Source: Pleurotus ostreatus/Saccharomyces cerevisiae fusant
Taxonomy: Eukaryota > Opisthokonta
DNA: 19,040 bases
Reading direction: 5' to 3'
NCBI GenBank assembly: GCA_024196135.1
Contig: JAMQCK010000614.1
Coordinates: 1 to 19,040 of the forward strand
Below the pieces are notes generated by a model. The model was not told the origin of the DNA and did not search any database. It saw only the letters and a list, made by a program, of their open reading frames with translations. Below are positions 18,931 to 19,040 of this stretch, piece by piece. Every line of letters starts with the position of its first letter. Within the stretch, counting starts at the first letter, position 1. Made by a program: the position numbers and the translations under genes.

Positions 18931-19040
18931 TCAGGGAATATCGGACTTTGCACGAGGCGTATGTTTATCGCTCAGGAGAACGTTGAAGTCGAAGGAGCCG
19001 AAGGCCAACACCGCGCTCTCTGGGTATGTCGACGTAGCGT
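18931..19040 (-). CDS. Possible 3'-terminal exon of a gene beyond the right edge
   Basis: On the minus strand a frame is open from the window edge to a TGA at 18933..18931. It reads YPESAVLAFGSFDFNVLLSD then HTPRAKSDIP, with third codon positions nearly all G or C as in real exons of this window. The opposite strand also offers a short frame from an ATG at about 18960 ending at a GTATGT donor, but with weaker codon bias. Too short to identify. Confidence 0.3.
   Translation of the reverse strand, partial: ATSTYPESAVLAFGSFDFNVLLSDKHTPRAKSDIP

Overview
The window looks like nuclear DNA of a basidiomycete fungus, probably an agaricomycete. The genes are dense and cut by many short introns (mostly 48-62 nt) with GTRNGT donors and CTAAC/CTGAC-type branch points. 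Their products are typical fungal housekeeping proteins. I rebuilt the gene models by hand from the sequence, and every spliced model keeps a single open frame to its stop codon.

Layout, left to right: (1) minus strand, 11-842: 5' part of a D-arabinono-1,4-lactone oxidase gene that runs off the left edge. (2) minus strand, 1749-5637: 17-exon gene for an Hsp70/actin-fold ATPase-like protein with a Pro/Gly-rich N-terminus starting MGGCC; its introns hold two minisatellites. (3) about 6000-6690: GC-rich segment open on both strands, with no convincing gene. (4) minus strand, 6689-7087: two-exon gene for a 106-residue protein of unknown function. (5) 7641-8551: a 911-bp non-coding DNA transposon (MITE-like) with 106-bp terminal inverted repeats and a 7-bp target duplication. 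(6) minus strand, 8714-11146: eight-exon NOC2 ribosome-biogenesis gene. (7) 11147-12392: intergenic, with weak unassigned open frames. (8) plus strand, 12393-13998: two-exon gene joining a domain of the 5-hydroxymethyl-uracil DNA kinase-associated / hypermodified-thymine family (helix-hairpin-helix type) to a C-terminal chromodomain. (9) plus strand, 14550-15627: SFT2-type Golgi traffic membrane protein. (10) plus strand, 16521-17314: small dimeric alpha/beta barrel (Dabb) protein behind a clear TATA box. (11) minus strand, 17599-18200: 179-residue protein with a possible His...Cys catalytic pair. (12) the right end up to 19040 shows only a possible terminal exon at the edge.

The genes do not form a pathway; this is an ordinary stretch of fungal chromosome carrying one transposon. 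The gene most deserving follow-up is the chromodomain protein. It suggests a chromatin-directed reader or enzyme for modified thymine or oxidised 5-methyl bases in DNA. The acylated Hsp70-like protein and the new transposon family come next.
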